Notes under the pieces: generated by a model
The model's input: the letters and a program-made list of their open reading frames with translations, nothing else
What the model was told of the DNA's origin: nothing
The model's database searches: none
NCBI RefSeq assembly: GCF_014930365.1
Contig: NZ_JABXWI010000002.1
Span: 434,001-498,000, forward strand
Direction: 5' to 3'
Length of the DNA: 64,000 bases
From: Streptomyces caniscabiei
GTDB lineage: Bacteria > Actinomycetota > Actinomycetes > Streptomycetales > Streptomycetaceae
Translations under genes and position numbers: made by a program
In this document: in pieces, positions 37,585 to 45,912 of the stretch
How the letters are laid out: every line of letters begins with the position of its first letter
Numbering within the stretch: position 1 is the first letter of the stretch

Positions 37585-39008
37585 GCCGCCTCCTCGTGGT
37601 CGACGAGGCGGTTCCGGGGCCGGCCCGCGGCGGCGAGGGCGGCGTCCGCCGCCGCGATGCCGCTGCGGACCGCGCTCTCCATGGTCGCGGGCCACCCGGT
37701 GGCGGTCCACGCTCCGGCCAGGTACAGGCCGGGTGCCTTGGTGCGGGCGCCGGGCCTGAGCCGTCCGACGCCGGGGGTGGGAGCGAAGGTCGCGGTGCGC
37801 TCCCGGGTCACGAAGAAGTCCTTCACCCCGGCGCCGCGCGCGCCGGGCAACAGCCGCTCCAGCTCGGGCAGATACCGCTCGCGCAGGACGGAGACCGGTG
37901 CGTCGATCTCGCTCCGCGCCGCCGACTGCGACAGCGCCAGGTACTGGCCGTCGCGCAGGCCCGAGGCCTCGGTCCGGTCGAAGACCCACTGGACGGGTGA
38001 GCCGAGCGCCGCGAAGAAGGGCCTGCTGAGCACCTTGCGGTCGTACACCACATGGACGTTGAGGATCGGCGCGGTGCCGATCTCCAGCAGCCGTCCGGGC
38101 TCGTCGAGGGCGCCCCCGGGCAGCAGGTCGTGCGTCTCGCGCTGGGGTACGGCGAGCACGACCGCGTCCGCGTCGAGGGTCTCGCCGGGCACCTCGACCC
38201 GCCAACTCCCGTTCTCCGCACGGGAGACGGAGCCGGCTCGGGCGCGGAGCACGGTACGGACGCCCGCCGAGTCGAGCGCCTTGCGGGCCCGCCGGTCGTG
38301 CAGTTCGCCGAGCGGGACGTGGGCCCAGCCGATGTCGGCGGCGCCCGGCTCGGAGAGCAGGCCCGTCTTGAACACCATCGCGGCGAGCGCGAGGGAGGCG
38401 TCGCCGGCCACCGCGTTGAGGGTGGCGACCCCGACGAGGTCCCACAGTGCCTCGACGGCCCGCGCCGACTGTCCCTGGGCGGCCAGCCAGCTACCGAAGT
38501 CCCGCTCGTCCAGCACGGGATCGTCGAGGTCGAGCGCCTTGAGCGCCAGCGCGGCCCGCCCCACCCGGGCGCGCTCGGCGAGCGAGAGATGGGTGTACGT
38601 GGCGAGGCTGCGCCCCAGGTGCAGCGGTACCGGCAGCGCGTCGCGCCGCAGCCTGCCGAGCCGTCTGCCGGGCCGGCCCTCGGCGTCGAGAACCGGCACG
38701 TCGAGACGATCCTGCAAGGGGGCGAGCGCGGCGGCGTCGACCCGGTCGAGGAACCAGCGGTAGGCGGTGCAGCACCGCAGGTACACATGCTGTCCGTTGT
38801 CGACGGTGAGGTCGCCGCGCTGGAAGGAGAAGGCGAGTCCGCCGAGGCGGGGCCGTCCTTCCAGCAGGGTGACCCGGACGCCCGCGTCCGCGAGCGAGAG
38901 CGCGGCGGTGATGCCCGCCAGCCCGCCGCCGACCACCACGGCCGTGCGCGGGCGCCGGCCCTCGCGATCCGCGTCAAGCAGTGCCTCCGACTGTGCTCCG
39001 TCGGTCAT
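37581..39008 (-). CDS. hpnE: Hydroxysqualene dehydroxylase HpnE
   Basis: A 475-residue FAD-dependent amine-oxidase-fold enzyme reducing hydroxysqualene to squalene. Seen: VVVGGGLAGITAALSLADAG (dinucleotide binding), the GRPRLGGLAFSF lead-in, and a C-terminal FAD site (GLYLAGAWTATGWPATMESA). The ATG overlaps the stop of the 46-codon small ORF (ATGA). Confidence 0.93.
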   Translation of the reverse strand: MTDGAQSEALLDADREGRRPRTAVVVGGGLAGITAALSLADAGVRVTLLEGRPRLGGLAFSFQRGDLTVDNGQHVYLRCCTAYRWFLDRVDAAALAPLQDRLDVPVLDAEGRPGRRLGRLRRDALPVPLHLGRSLATYTHLSLAERARVGRAALALKALDLDDPVLDERDFGSWLAAQGQSARAVEALWDLVGVATLNAVAGDASLALAAMVFKTGLLSEPGAADIGWAHVPLGELHDRRARKALDSAGVRTVLRARAGSVSRAENGSWRVEVPGETLDADAVVLAVPQRETHDLLPGGALDEPGRLLEIGTAPILNVHVVYDRKVLSRPFFAALGSPVQWVFDRTEASGLRDGQYLALSQSAARSEIDAPVSVLRERYLPELERLLPGARGAGVKDFFVTRERTATFAPTPGVGRLRPGARTKAPGLYLAGAWTATGWPATMESAVRSGIAAADAALAAAGRPRNRLVDHEEAA

Positions 39009-39145
39009 CGTGCACCCTCCCCTGCCGGTCCGCCGGGGTGCCGGAGCGGTTCGCGGCGGACCGTCGCAGTCTGGGACGCGTCATGGGTGCGGAGGGTTGC
39101 GTACCACTTTTCGCCGATGGGTTCGCCTTGGACCGGATTGTCCAT
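39005..39145 (-). CDS. 46-residue small protein between hpnD and hpnE (DUF6380-like)
   Basis: A 46-codon ORF starting MDNPVQGEPIGEKWYATLRT and ending PGGPAGEGAR. It has an excellent AGGAGG 8 nt before the ATG. The ATG overlaps the hpnD stop by one base (TGATG), and its TGA overlaps the hpnE ATG (ATGA), so it fills the gap exactly. It is basic and Pro/Gly-rich at the end, with no membrane segment. It resembles small Streptomyces proteins I recall as DUF6380, but I cannot confirm that. The function is unknown. Confidence 0.75.
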   Translation of the reverse strand: MDNPVQGEPIGEKWYATLRTHDASQTATVRREPLRHPGGPAGEGAR

Positions 39146-40095
39146 CAGACGCGCCTCCTGACGGTACGGCGTGAGACATGGCGGGCGTCCAGACCCGAGA
39201 GGCCGCGCACGGCGACGTAGGCCTTCTCCCGGCCGGGCAGCGAGACGCGTCCACGCAGCACGGCCTCCGGCTCGCGCTCGATGCGGTCGAGCAGCCTGCG
39301 GTAGATGCCGGCCATGGCGGCGACGCAGGCGCCGCTGCGGCGGTCGAGCATCGGCAGCAGCCGGTACCCCTCGGCGAACAGGGCGCGGGCCCGGCGCACC
39401 TCGAAGTGCACCAGACCCGCGAAGTCGGAGTCGGCGGGTGGCAGAGGCCCGGCGAACCCCGCCGAGCAGCCGAACTTCGCGAGGTCGTCGGCGGGCAGAT
39501 AGGTGCGTCCGCCCTCCGCGTCCTCGCGAACGTCCCTGAGGATGTTGGTGAGTTGGAGTGCGAGTCCGAGGGTGTCGGCGTACTCCGGGGCGCGTTCCGC
39601 ACCGCGCGCGCCGGGTTCCGTGCCGAAGACACCGAGCGAGAGCCGGCCGATGGCGCCGGCGACGCAGCGGCAGTAGACCTTCAGGTCGTCCCAGGTCTCG
39701 TAGTGCTCGCCGCGCACGTCCATGAGGACGCCGTCGATGAGTTCGTCGAGGGCGTCCAGCGGGATCGGGAAGGCGGCCGCCGCGTGGGCGAGGGCGACCA
39801 CGACGGGATCGGTGTCGTCGTCGTCGACCGCGCCGGCCCTGACCCGGGTCAGCAGCGCTCTGGTCTCCTCCAGCCGGGTCGCCTTGGCCTCGATCGCGAG
39901 GGCGCCGTCACCGATGTCGTCGACCCGCCGGGAGAACGCGTACAGCGCGGACATCGCGCGGCGCTTGGGGGTCGGCAGCAGCCTGATGCCGTAGGCGAAG
40001 TTGCGGGCCTGCTGTCCGGTGACGGCCTCGCAGTAGCTGTAGGCGGCGAGTACCGGCGCGGACACGTGTGGTTCCGACTCCACGGTCCGGATCAC
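39145..40095 (-). CDS. hpnD: Presqualene diphosphate synthase HpnD
   Basis: A 316-residue squalene/phytoene synthase-fold enzyme joining two FPP into presqualene diphosphate. Seen: the DxxxD-type motif FSRRVDDIGDG and the second aspartate-rich motif QLTNILRDVREDAEGGRTYLP. It starts with GTG at 40095, overlapping the hpnC stop (GTGA). Confidence 0.93.
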   Translation of the reverse strand: MIRTVESEPHVSAPVLAAYSYCEAVTGQQARNFAYGIRLLPTPKRRAMSALYAFSRRVDDIGDGALAIEAKATRLEETRALLTRVRAGAVDDDDTDPVVVALAHAAAAFPIPLDALDELIDGVLMDVRGEHYETWDDLKVYCRCVAGAIGRLSLGVFGTEPGARGAERAPEYADTLGLALQLTNILRDVREDAEGGRTYLPADDLAKFGCSAGFAGPLPPADSDFAGLVHFEVRRARALFAEGYRLLPMLDRRSGACVAAMAGIYRRLLDRIEREPEAVLRGRVSLPGREKAYVAVRGLSGLDARHVSRRTVRRRV

Positions 40096-40994
40096 CCCTC
40101 TCCTCGCAGGGTCGCGCCCACCTCGCGCAGCAGCCGGAGCTTGCCGGGCTTGGGCGGGCCGGGAAGTACGTCGAACTCGGCGGCGGCGATGGCGCGGACG
40201 GCCGCCCTGCCCCCCGCCACGAACCCCGCGAGGAGCAGCCTCAGCCTGCCGTGGACGCTGTCCACGAGGGGGGCGCCCTCGTCCAGGAGGTCGCGGGCGC
40301 GCTCGGCCTGGCAGGCGACGAGGGCGCGCACCGACGCGCCCGCTGAGGGCGCGGCGAGGTCCGCTTCGGGGACGTGGAAGCGCTTCAGGTCCGCGGCGGG
40401 GAGGTAGATCCGGTCGCGGCGCAGGTCCTCCGCGACGTCCTGGAGGTGTTCGACGATCTGCAGTGCGGTGCAGATCGCGTCCGAGTGCCGGACCCGCTCG
40501 GGGGTGGTGGCGCCGGTGACGGCGAGGACCAGGTGACCGACCGGGTTGGCGGACAGCGCGCAGTAGGCGAGCAGGTCGTCGTAGGTCTCGTACCGCTTGA
40601 CCAGCTGGTCCTGGCGGTTGGCGGCGATCAGCGCGAGGAACGGCTCGGGGGTGAGGGATCGCCGGCGGACGGTGTGCCGGAGCCTGCGCAGCAGGGGGTG
40701 ACTGGGGGTGCCGTCGAAGACCTTGCCGAGGTCGGCCTCGAAGGCGTCCAGCAGGAGCAGCCGGTCGTCTGCGTCCTGCGGGGCGAGGCCCAGGAGGCGG
40801 GCGTCGGCGCCGCCGGGGGCGAGGTCGCCGTCACCGATGTCGTCGACGAGGCGGGCGAAACCGTAGACGGCCATGAGGTCGTCTCGCCAGGCCCTGGGCA
40901 GGAAGAACGGGGCGACGGGAAAGTTCTCGGCCCGGGCCTTGTCGAGGGTGTCGCGCTCCGGGTCCGCGGCGCGCGCCGTCCCGGTTTCGGTCAC
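40092..40994 (-). CDS. hpnC: Hydroxysqualene synthase HpnC
   Basis: A 300-residue squalene/phytoene synthase-fold enzyme converting presqualene diphosphate to hydroxysqualene. Seen: ENFPVAPFFLPRAWRDDL, FARLVDDIGDG, and QIVEHLQDVAEDLRRDRIYLP, typical of HpnC. It starts with GTG at 40994. This start overlaps the stop of a possible short upstream ORF (GTGA). It heads the hopanoid operon. Confidence 0.93.
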   Translation of the reverse strand: MTETGTARAADPERDTLDKARAENFPVAPFFLPRAWRDDLMAVYGFARLVDDIGDGDLAPGGADARLLGLAPQDADDRLLLLDAFEADLGKVFDGTPSHPLLRRLRHTVRRRSLTPEPFLALIAANRQDQLVKRYETYDDLLAYCALSANPVGHLVLAVTGATTPERVRHSDAICTALQIVEHLQDVAEDLRRDRIYLPAADLKRFHVPEADLAAPSAGASVRALVACQAERARDLLDEGAPLVDSVHGRLRLLLAGFVAGGRAAVRAIAAAEFDVLPGPPKPGKLRLLREVGATLRGEG

Positions 40995-41056
40995 CGCTCG
41001 TCACCCGGCGCGGGAACGGCAGAAGCGTGGTTGCGCTGGGGAGTCTCCATAGCCAT
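40991..41056 (-). CDS. Putative 21-codon leader ORF before hpnC
   Basis: MAMETPQRNHASAVPAPGDE plus R then TGA, whose stop overlaps the hpnC GTG (GTGA). GGGAG lies about 11 nt before the ATG. It may be a coupled leader ORF or a coincidence. The hydrophilic composition suggests no membrane role. Confidence 0.3.
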   Translation of the reverse strand: MAMETPQRNHASAVPAPGDER

Positions 41057-41379
41057 GGCCGTCACATCTCCCGTTCTACACTGCCGACCCAATACGCACT
41101 ATTTCGGACACGCCGCCCAGTGGGCGGCGTCTGCGGCTGATGCCGGGTGTCGCGCATTATGGACCCACTTGCCGCGATTCGGCACCGGTACAGCTTACGT
41201 TGTACAACGCACCATGCTCCGTAGGGGTGTCCGGCGCATCACAAGAACGCACCGATTGCCCCCAAGATTCCTATGAGCGGCCGGAGTTGACACATCCTTG
41301 CCGAAGTTGGCGATTCCTTTGCGGATGCCGTCCCCGGTCGGCCGGACGAGCGCCCCGCCCCTGTGTCCCTTGCAGACGC
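41057..41379. other. Intergenic region upstream of hopanoid operon
   Basis: About 320 nt with no gene of normal size. It should hold the hopanoid promoter; TAGAAC near 41070-41075 on the minus strand is a possible -10. A 9-bp hairpin (41110-41130) and the palindrome at 41198-41209 lie within. The 41060-41300 segment is AT-richer than the genes around it. Confidence 0.45.
41198..41209. promoter_or_regulatory. Perfect 12-bp palindrome CGTTGTACAACG
   Basis: A perfect dyad in the hopanoid upstream region, about 205 nt before hpnC, in a TetR-operator-like context (TTACGTTGTACAACGCA). No cognate regulator is identified. Confidence 0.4.
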
Positions 41380-41412
41380 CGGGCCCCGCCGGAGCAGTTC
41401 CGGCGGGGCCCG
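41380..41412 (-). terminator. Terminator of the surface-polymer operon
   Basis: A perfect 14-bp stem (CGGGCCCCGCCGGA / TCCGGCGGGGCCCG) with a 5-nt loop, 12 nt past the stop of the TagH-like gene. Confidence 0.85.
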
Positions 41413-41424
41413 GGTCGTGCGGGA

Positions 41425-42192
41425 CTACTTGCCCGTGAACTTCTCGTACTCCTTGAGCACCTCGTCGGTCGGGCCGTCCATGCGCAGCTCCCCGCGCTCC
41501 AGCCACAGGACGCGGTCGCAGGTGTCGCGGATGGACTTGTTGTTGTGGCTGACCAGGAAGACCGTGCCGGCCTCCTTGCGCAGCTCGCGGATGCGGGCCT
41601 CGGAGCGCTTCTGGAAGGCGCGGTCACCGGTGGCGAGGGCCTCGTCGATCATCAGCACGTCGTGGTCCTTGGCGGCCGCGATGGAGAAACGCAGGCGGGC
41701 CGCCATGCCGGAGGAGTAGGTGCGCATCGGCAGGGTGATGAAGTCGCCCTTCTCGTTGATGCCGGAGAAGTCGACGATGCCCTGGTAGCGCTCCTTGATC
41801 TGGTCGCGGGACATGCCCATCGCCAGGCCGCCCAATATGACGTTGCGCTCGCCCGTGAGGTCGTTCATCAGGGCGGCGTTGACACCGAGCAGCGAGGGCT
41901 GGCCGTCGGTGTAGACCTTGCCCTTCTCCGCCGGGAGCAGACCGGCGATGGCCCGCAGCAGGGTCGACTTGCCCGAGCCGTTGGAGCCGATGAGACCGAT
42001 GGCCTCGCCCCGGTAGGCGACGAAGGAGACGCCCTTGACGGCATGCACCTTGCGCACGCCCCGCTCCTCGCCGCGCTTGAGGATGCGGCTGAGGGCGGCG
42101 GTGGCGCTGCCCTTGCCGGTCTTGGCGCCGTTGACGCGGTAGACGATGTGCAGCTCGTCCGCGATGACGGTGGGGATGAGTGACTCAGCCAC
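41425..42192 (-). CDS. Polysaccharide/teichoic acid ABC exporter ATPase (TagH-like)
   Basis: A 255-residue ATPase of the ABC-2 polysaccharide export type. Seen: Walker A GSNGSGKST, Q-loop region NAALMNDLTGERN, signature YSSGMAARLRFSIA, Walker B VLMIDEALATGD, and H-loop VSHN. The YSSGM signature and lack of a sugar-binding C-terminal extension fit TagH/RfbE proteins that export undecaprenyl-linked polymers. It starts with GTG and overlaps the permease gene by 8 nt. Confidence 0.92.
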   Translation of the reverse strand: MAESLIPTVIADELHIVYRVNGAKTGKGSATAALSRILKRGEERGVRKVHAVKGVSFVAYRGEAIGLIGSNGSGKSTLLRAIAGLLPAEKGKVYTDGQPSLLGVNAALMNDLTGERNVILGGLAMGMSRDQIKERYQGIVDFSGINEKGDFITLPMRTYSSGMAARLRFSIAAAKDHDVLMIDEALATGDRAFQKRSEARIRELRKEAGTVFLVSHNNKSIRDTCDRVLWLERGELRMDGPTDEVLKEYEKFTGK

Positions 42193-43114
42193 GGCCGTAC
42201 CTCTCCTCCGCCTTCCAGAAGTACACGAAACCGCCGAGCGCGATCAGCACGGCCCAGCCGCCGGCGACCGCCCACACGTGCGGGGGCAGGTTCTCGGAGC
42301 CGTAGCCGTCGATCAGCGCGAAGCGCATCAGGTCCATGTAGATCGCCGCCGGGTTCCACTGGAGGACGTCGGCGATCCACTTCGGGTGGTCCTCCAGCAT
42401 CACCGGGATGGAGAACATGACGCCGGAGGCGTACATCCAGGTCCGCATCACGAACGGCATCAGCTGCGCGAGGTCCGGGGTCTTGGACCCCATGCGGGCC
42501 ATGATCAGCGCGAGGCCGGTGTTGAAGAGGAACTGCAGCGCGAGCACGGGGAGGATCAGCAGCCAGGACGGCTTCGGATAGCTGCCGAAGCCGACCGCCA
42601 CGCAGAACAGCACGATCATCGAGAACAGCAGTTGCTGGAGCTGCTGGAGCGCGAAGGAGATCGGCAGCGAGGCGCGCGGGAAGTGCAGCGCGCGCACGAG
42701 GCCCAGGTTGCCGGAGATCGCGCGGACGCCCGCCATCACCGAGCTCTGCGTGAAGGTGAACACGAACACACCCGTGACCAGGAACGGGATGTAGACCTCG
42801 CGGGGCATGCCGCGGTCCGCGCCGAGGATCAGGCCGAAGATCAGGAAGTACACCAGCGCGTTGAGCAGCGGGGTGGCCACCTGCCACAGCTGACCGAGCT
42901 TGGCCTGGCTGTACTGCGCGGTGAGCTTCGCCTGCGAGAAGGCCAGGATGAAATGGCGCCGCCCCCACATCTGGCGGACGTACTCCACGAGTCCGGGCCG
43001 GGCGCCGCTCACGGCGAGCCCGTACTTGGCGGCCAGTTCCGTCGCGGAGAGCCCGTCGTCGGGCGACGGACGGTCGCTCACCACAACCCTGCCGTCATGC
43101 GTTGTCTCACTCAC
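42185..43114 (-). CDS. Polysaccharide/teichoic acid ABC exporter permease (TagG-like)
   Basis: A 309-residue ABC-2-type permease with six hydrophobic segments. Seen: an N-terminal amphipathic stretch (YVRQMWGRRHFILAFSQAKLT), LGQLWQVATPLLNALVYFLIFG and NPAAIYMDLMRFALIDG, which are typical of TagG/RfbA. It starts with GTG at 43114 and forms the exporter with the next gene. Confidence 0.92.
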   Translation of the reverse strand: MSETTHDGRVVVSDRPSPDDGLSATELAAKYGLAVSGARPGLVEYVRQMWGRRHFILAFSQAKLTAQYSQAKLGQLWQVATPLLNALVYFLIFGLILGADRGMPREVYIPFLVTGVFVFTFTQSSVMAGVRAISGNLGLVRALHFPRASLPISFALQQLQQLLFSMIVLFCVAVGFGSYPKPSWLLILPVLALQFLFNTGLALIMARMGSKTPDLAQLMPFVMRTWMYASGVMFSIPVMLEDHPKWIADVLQWNPAAIYMDLMRFALIDGYGSENLPPHVWAVAGGWAVLIALGGFVYFWKAEERYGRG

Positions 43115-43209
43115 AAATGGAAACTTTCGTCCTCAAAGTGCGCGGCCTGGTCGGGCCGAGGCGGAAACCTGGACCGGGTACGGCCGCATGCTCTCAGATT
43201 TCGAGCGTG

Positions 43210-44082
43210 TCAGATGACGGGAGGGCGTCCCAGCCGGGTCAGCCGCCACACCGTACGCCACTTCATGGGCCGGCGGGGACCGCAGGGGCTGCTCCAGCCC
43301 TCCTTGAAGCCGCCGAACCAGGCCTTCAGGGCCGGTCCGGAGGGCTTGCGGAGCAGGGTCAGCAGCAGCCAGACGCCCAGGTAGACCGGGACGAGCGGGG
43401 CCGGGAGGTTACGGCGGGCGAGCCAGACGCGGTTGCGCGCGACCATGCGGTGGTAGACCGCGTGCCGGGAGGGCGCGGTCGTGGGGTGGTACAGCACCAT
43501 GTCGGACCGGTAGTCGATCATCCAGCCCGCGTCGAGGGCCCGCCATGCCAGGTCGGTTTCCTCGTGCGCGTAGAAGAATTCGTCCGGGAGGCCGCCGACT
43601 TCGGCGAACACCTGGGTGCGTACGGCGTTGGCGCCGCCGAGGAAGGTGGTGACCCGGGAGGAGCGCATCGGGTCGGCCGCCCGCAGCCGGGGCACATGGC
43701 GCCGCTGGGTCTCGCCGGTCTCCGGGTCGGCGATCCGGAAGCTGACGATGCCGAGCCTCGGGTCGGCCTCGAAGGCCCGGCGGCAGAGTTCGGCGGTGTC
43801 GTGGTGGGCGAGCAGGCCGTCGTCGTCGAGGAAGAGCAGCACGTCGACGTCGCGGCCGCTGGGGCCGAACGCCTCTATGCCGATGTTGCGCCCGCCGGGG
43901 ATGCCGAGGTTCTCGGGCAGCTCGACCGTCCGGACGCCCTCGGGGACGTCCGGGACGGGCGAGCCGTTGCCGACGACGACCGCCTCGACCCGGTCGCCCT
44001 CCTGCTTGGCGACCGAGTCGAGGAGGGCGCGGAGTTCGTCCGGGCGGTTGCCCATGGTGATGATCACCGCGCCGACCTTCAT
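43210..44082 (-). CDS. Glycosyltransferase family 2
   Basis: A 290-residue GT2 (GT-A) enzyme. Seen: VGAVIITMGNRPDELRALLD, LGIPGGRNIGIEA, the metal-binding DDDG (LLFLDDDGLLAHHD), and catalytic-region EETDLAWRALDAGW. This resembles rhamnosyl- or galactofuranosyl-type transferases. It has no transmembrane helix apart from a C-terminal hydrophobic patch. It lies 8 nt after the CDP-alcohol phosphotransferase gene and should extend the polymer exported by the neighbouring ABC pair. Confidence 0.9.
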   Translation of the reverse strand: MKVGAVIITMGNRPDELRALLDSVAKQEGDRVEAVVVGNGSPVPDVPEGVRTVELPENLGIPGGRNIGIEAFGPSGRDVDVLLFLDDDGLLAHHDTAELCRRAFEADPRLGIVSFRIADPETGETQRRHVPRLRAADPMRSSRVTTFLGGANAVRTQVFAEVGGLPDEFFYAHEETDLAWRALDAGWMIDYRSDMVLYHPTTAPSRHAVYHRMVARNRVWLARRNLPAPLVPVYLGVWLLLTLLRKPSGPALKAWFGGFKEGWSSPCGPRRPMKWRTVWRLTRLGRPPVI

Positions 44083-44090
44083 GCCGCCGC

Positions 44091-44870
44091 TCACTTCAGC
44101 CTGCTGGAGACGAGGATCGACACCAGGTGCAGCAGGGTCTGGAGCAGCGCGATGCCGGCCAGGACGGCGACGCCCACCCGGGAGAAGAAGAGGTCGCCCC
44201 GGATCTGGTCCACGACCGCGAGGGCCAGGATCAGCAGGGAGGCCTCGACGCCGAGGATCAGCCGGTGGAACTTCAGGGCGGCGGCGGCCCTGCGGGCCAG
44301 CGCCATGCCGGAGGAGCGCGGCTCGGCGGCCGACTCCTGGACCGGCGGCTTGCCGGTCTGGTGCCGGGCGACCCCGACGAGGTCCGTCTCGGCCTTGATC
44401 AGGATGGCGCCGAGCGCGGCGAGCGTGCCGAGGAAGGCCCACAGCCAGTCGATCCGGCCGGTGCCCCACAGGTCGGCCGCGCGCAGGCCGAAGCCGACGA
44501 GGACGGCCGCGTCGCACAGGTAGGCACCGACCCGGTCGACGTAGACGCCGGTCATCGAGTACTGCTTGCGCCAGCGGGCGAGCTCGCCGTCGACGCAGTC
44601 GAACAGCAGGTACAGCTGGACCATCAGCACACCGAGGACGGCGCCCGGGATGCCCGGCACGAGCAGGGCCGGGGCGGCGAGGACGCCGAAGACGGTCATC
44701 AGGTAGGTCAGCTGGTTGGGCGTGACCCGGGTGTTCACCAGGTGCCGGTCTATCCGCAGCGAGATCTCGCGCATGTAGAGCCGGCCGGCCCAGTGCTCAC
44801 CGCTGCGGCGGTCCTTCACACCCGGGGGGTGAACGACCGGGCGCAGCTCAGCTACTGATGGCTTTGGCAT
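44091..44870 (-). CDS. CDP-alcohol phosphatidyltransferase family protein (1)
   Basis: A 259-residue integral membrane enzyme. The family signature begins at residue 91: DCVDGELARW, then a conserved G and two aspartates (GVYVDRVGAYLCD), matching Dx2DGx2ARx8Gx3Dx3D. It transfers a phospho-alcohol from a CDP-alcohol to an acceptor alcohol. It overlaps the dehydrogenase gene by 23 nt. Substrate unknown; a CDP-glycerol or CDP-inositol-like donor made by the neighbours is plausible. Confidence 0.88.
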   Translation of the reverse strand: MPKPSVAELRPVVHPPGVKDRRSGEHWAGRLYMREISLRIDRHLVNTRVTPNQLTYLMTVFGVLAAPALLVPGIPGAVLGVLMVQLYLLFDCVDGELARWRKQYSMTGVYVDRVGAYLCDAAVLVGFGLRAADLWGTGRIDWLWAFLGTLAALGAILIKAETDLVGVARHQTGKPPVQESAAEPRSSGMALARRAAAALKFHRLILGVEASLLILALAVVDQIRGDLFFSRVGVAVLAGIALLQTLLHLVSILVSSRLK

Positions 44871-45912
44871 AGTCGGCGTAGGCGTCCTTGATCTGTTCGG
44901 TGCTCAGTTCGAGGTGTTCCAGGATGGTGTAGCGGCCCGGCCGGGTCTGCGGGGCGAACTCCACGACCTGGACGAACTCGTCCACGGTGAAGCCGATCTC
45001 GTCCGGGAGGACGGGCAGGCCGTGGTGGCGCAGGACCTCGACCATCTGGCCCGCGACCTCGTGGTTGCCCCGCAGGAACGTGGCGAACGCGCCCCCGAGA
45101 CCGCACTGTTCGCCGTGCAGGGCGTTGCGCTTGGGGAAGGTCAGGTCGAACGCGTGGCTGATCTCGTGGCAGGCGCCCGAGGCGGGACGGCTGTCGCCGG
45201 CCACGGACATGGAGATCCCGCACAGCACGAGGGACTCGGAGAGCGTGGTCAGGAACTCGTCGTCGCCGACCCCGCCGGGGTGGCGCAGCACGGCCTCGGC
45301 GGCCTGGCGGGCCATGGCGGCGGCCAGTCCGTCGACCTTCTCGCCGGTCTCCCGGCTGGACAGCTCCCAGTCGGCCACGGCGGAGATCTTGCAGATCACG
45401 TCGCCGATGCCGGCCCGCACGAAGCGCACCGGGGCCTCGCGGATGACGTCGAGGTCGATGACGATGCCGATCGGGTTCGGCACCCCGTAGGAGCCGCGGC
45501 CCGCGTCGTTGTCGAGGGTCGCCACCGGGGAGCACAGACCGTCGTTGGCGAGGTTGGTGGCGACGGCGACCAGCGGCAGGCCCACCCGGGCGGCCGCGTA
45601 CTTGGCGCAGTCGATGACCTTGCCGCCGCCGAGCCCGACCACGGCGTCGTAGTGACCGCCCTTCTTGATCGAGTCGGCCAGCCGTACCGCTCCGTCGATG
45701 GTGCCGTCGGCGTCGCTGAACCAGTCCGCCTCCGGCAGGGCCGGGGCGAACCGGTCGCGCAGCGCGGCGCCGGAGCGCGAGCTGATCGCGAAGGCCAGCC
45801 GGCCCGACGGCGCGATGCGCTGGTCCGACAGGATCGTCGCCAGATCATCGAGCGCGCCGGGACGGATGTCCACGACGACCGGCGAGGGGATGAGCCTCGT
45901 CAGTACTGGCAC
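44848..45912 (-). CDS. sn-glycerol-1-phosphate dehydrogenase-like enzyme (AraM/EgsA type)
   Basis: A 354-residue iron-containing-alcohol-dehydrogenase-fold enzyme. Seen: NAD-binding VVGLGGGKVIDCAKYAA, VPNPIGIVIDLDVI, and metal-ligand histidines in GACHEISHAF and ALHGEQCG. These are features of the sn-glycerol-1-phosphate dehydrogenase family (archaeal EgsA, Bacillus AraM). It would reduce dihydroxyacetone phosphate or a similar ketose phosphate. It starts with GTG and overlaps genes on both sides (13 and 23 nt), so it is tightly coupled. Confidence 0.8.
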   Translation of the reverse strand: MPVLTRLIPSPVVVDIRPGALDDLATILSDQRIAPSGRLAFAISSRSGAALRDRFAPALPEADWFSDADGTIDGAVRLADSIKKGGHYDAVVGLGGGKVIDCAKYAAARVGLPLVAVATNLANDGLCSPVATLDNDAGRGSYGVPNPIGIVIDLDVIREAPVRFVRAGIGDVICKISAVADWELSSRETGEKVDGLAAAMARQAAEAVLRHPGGVGDDEFLTTLSESLVLCGISMSVAGDSRPASGACHEISHAFDLTFPKRNALHGEQCGLGGAFATFLRGNHEVAGQMVEVLRHHGLPVLPDEIGFTVDEFVQVVEFAPQTRPGRYTILEHLELSTEQIKDAYADYAKAISS

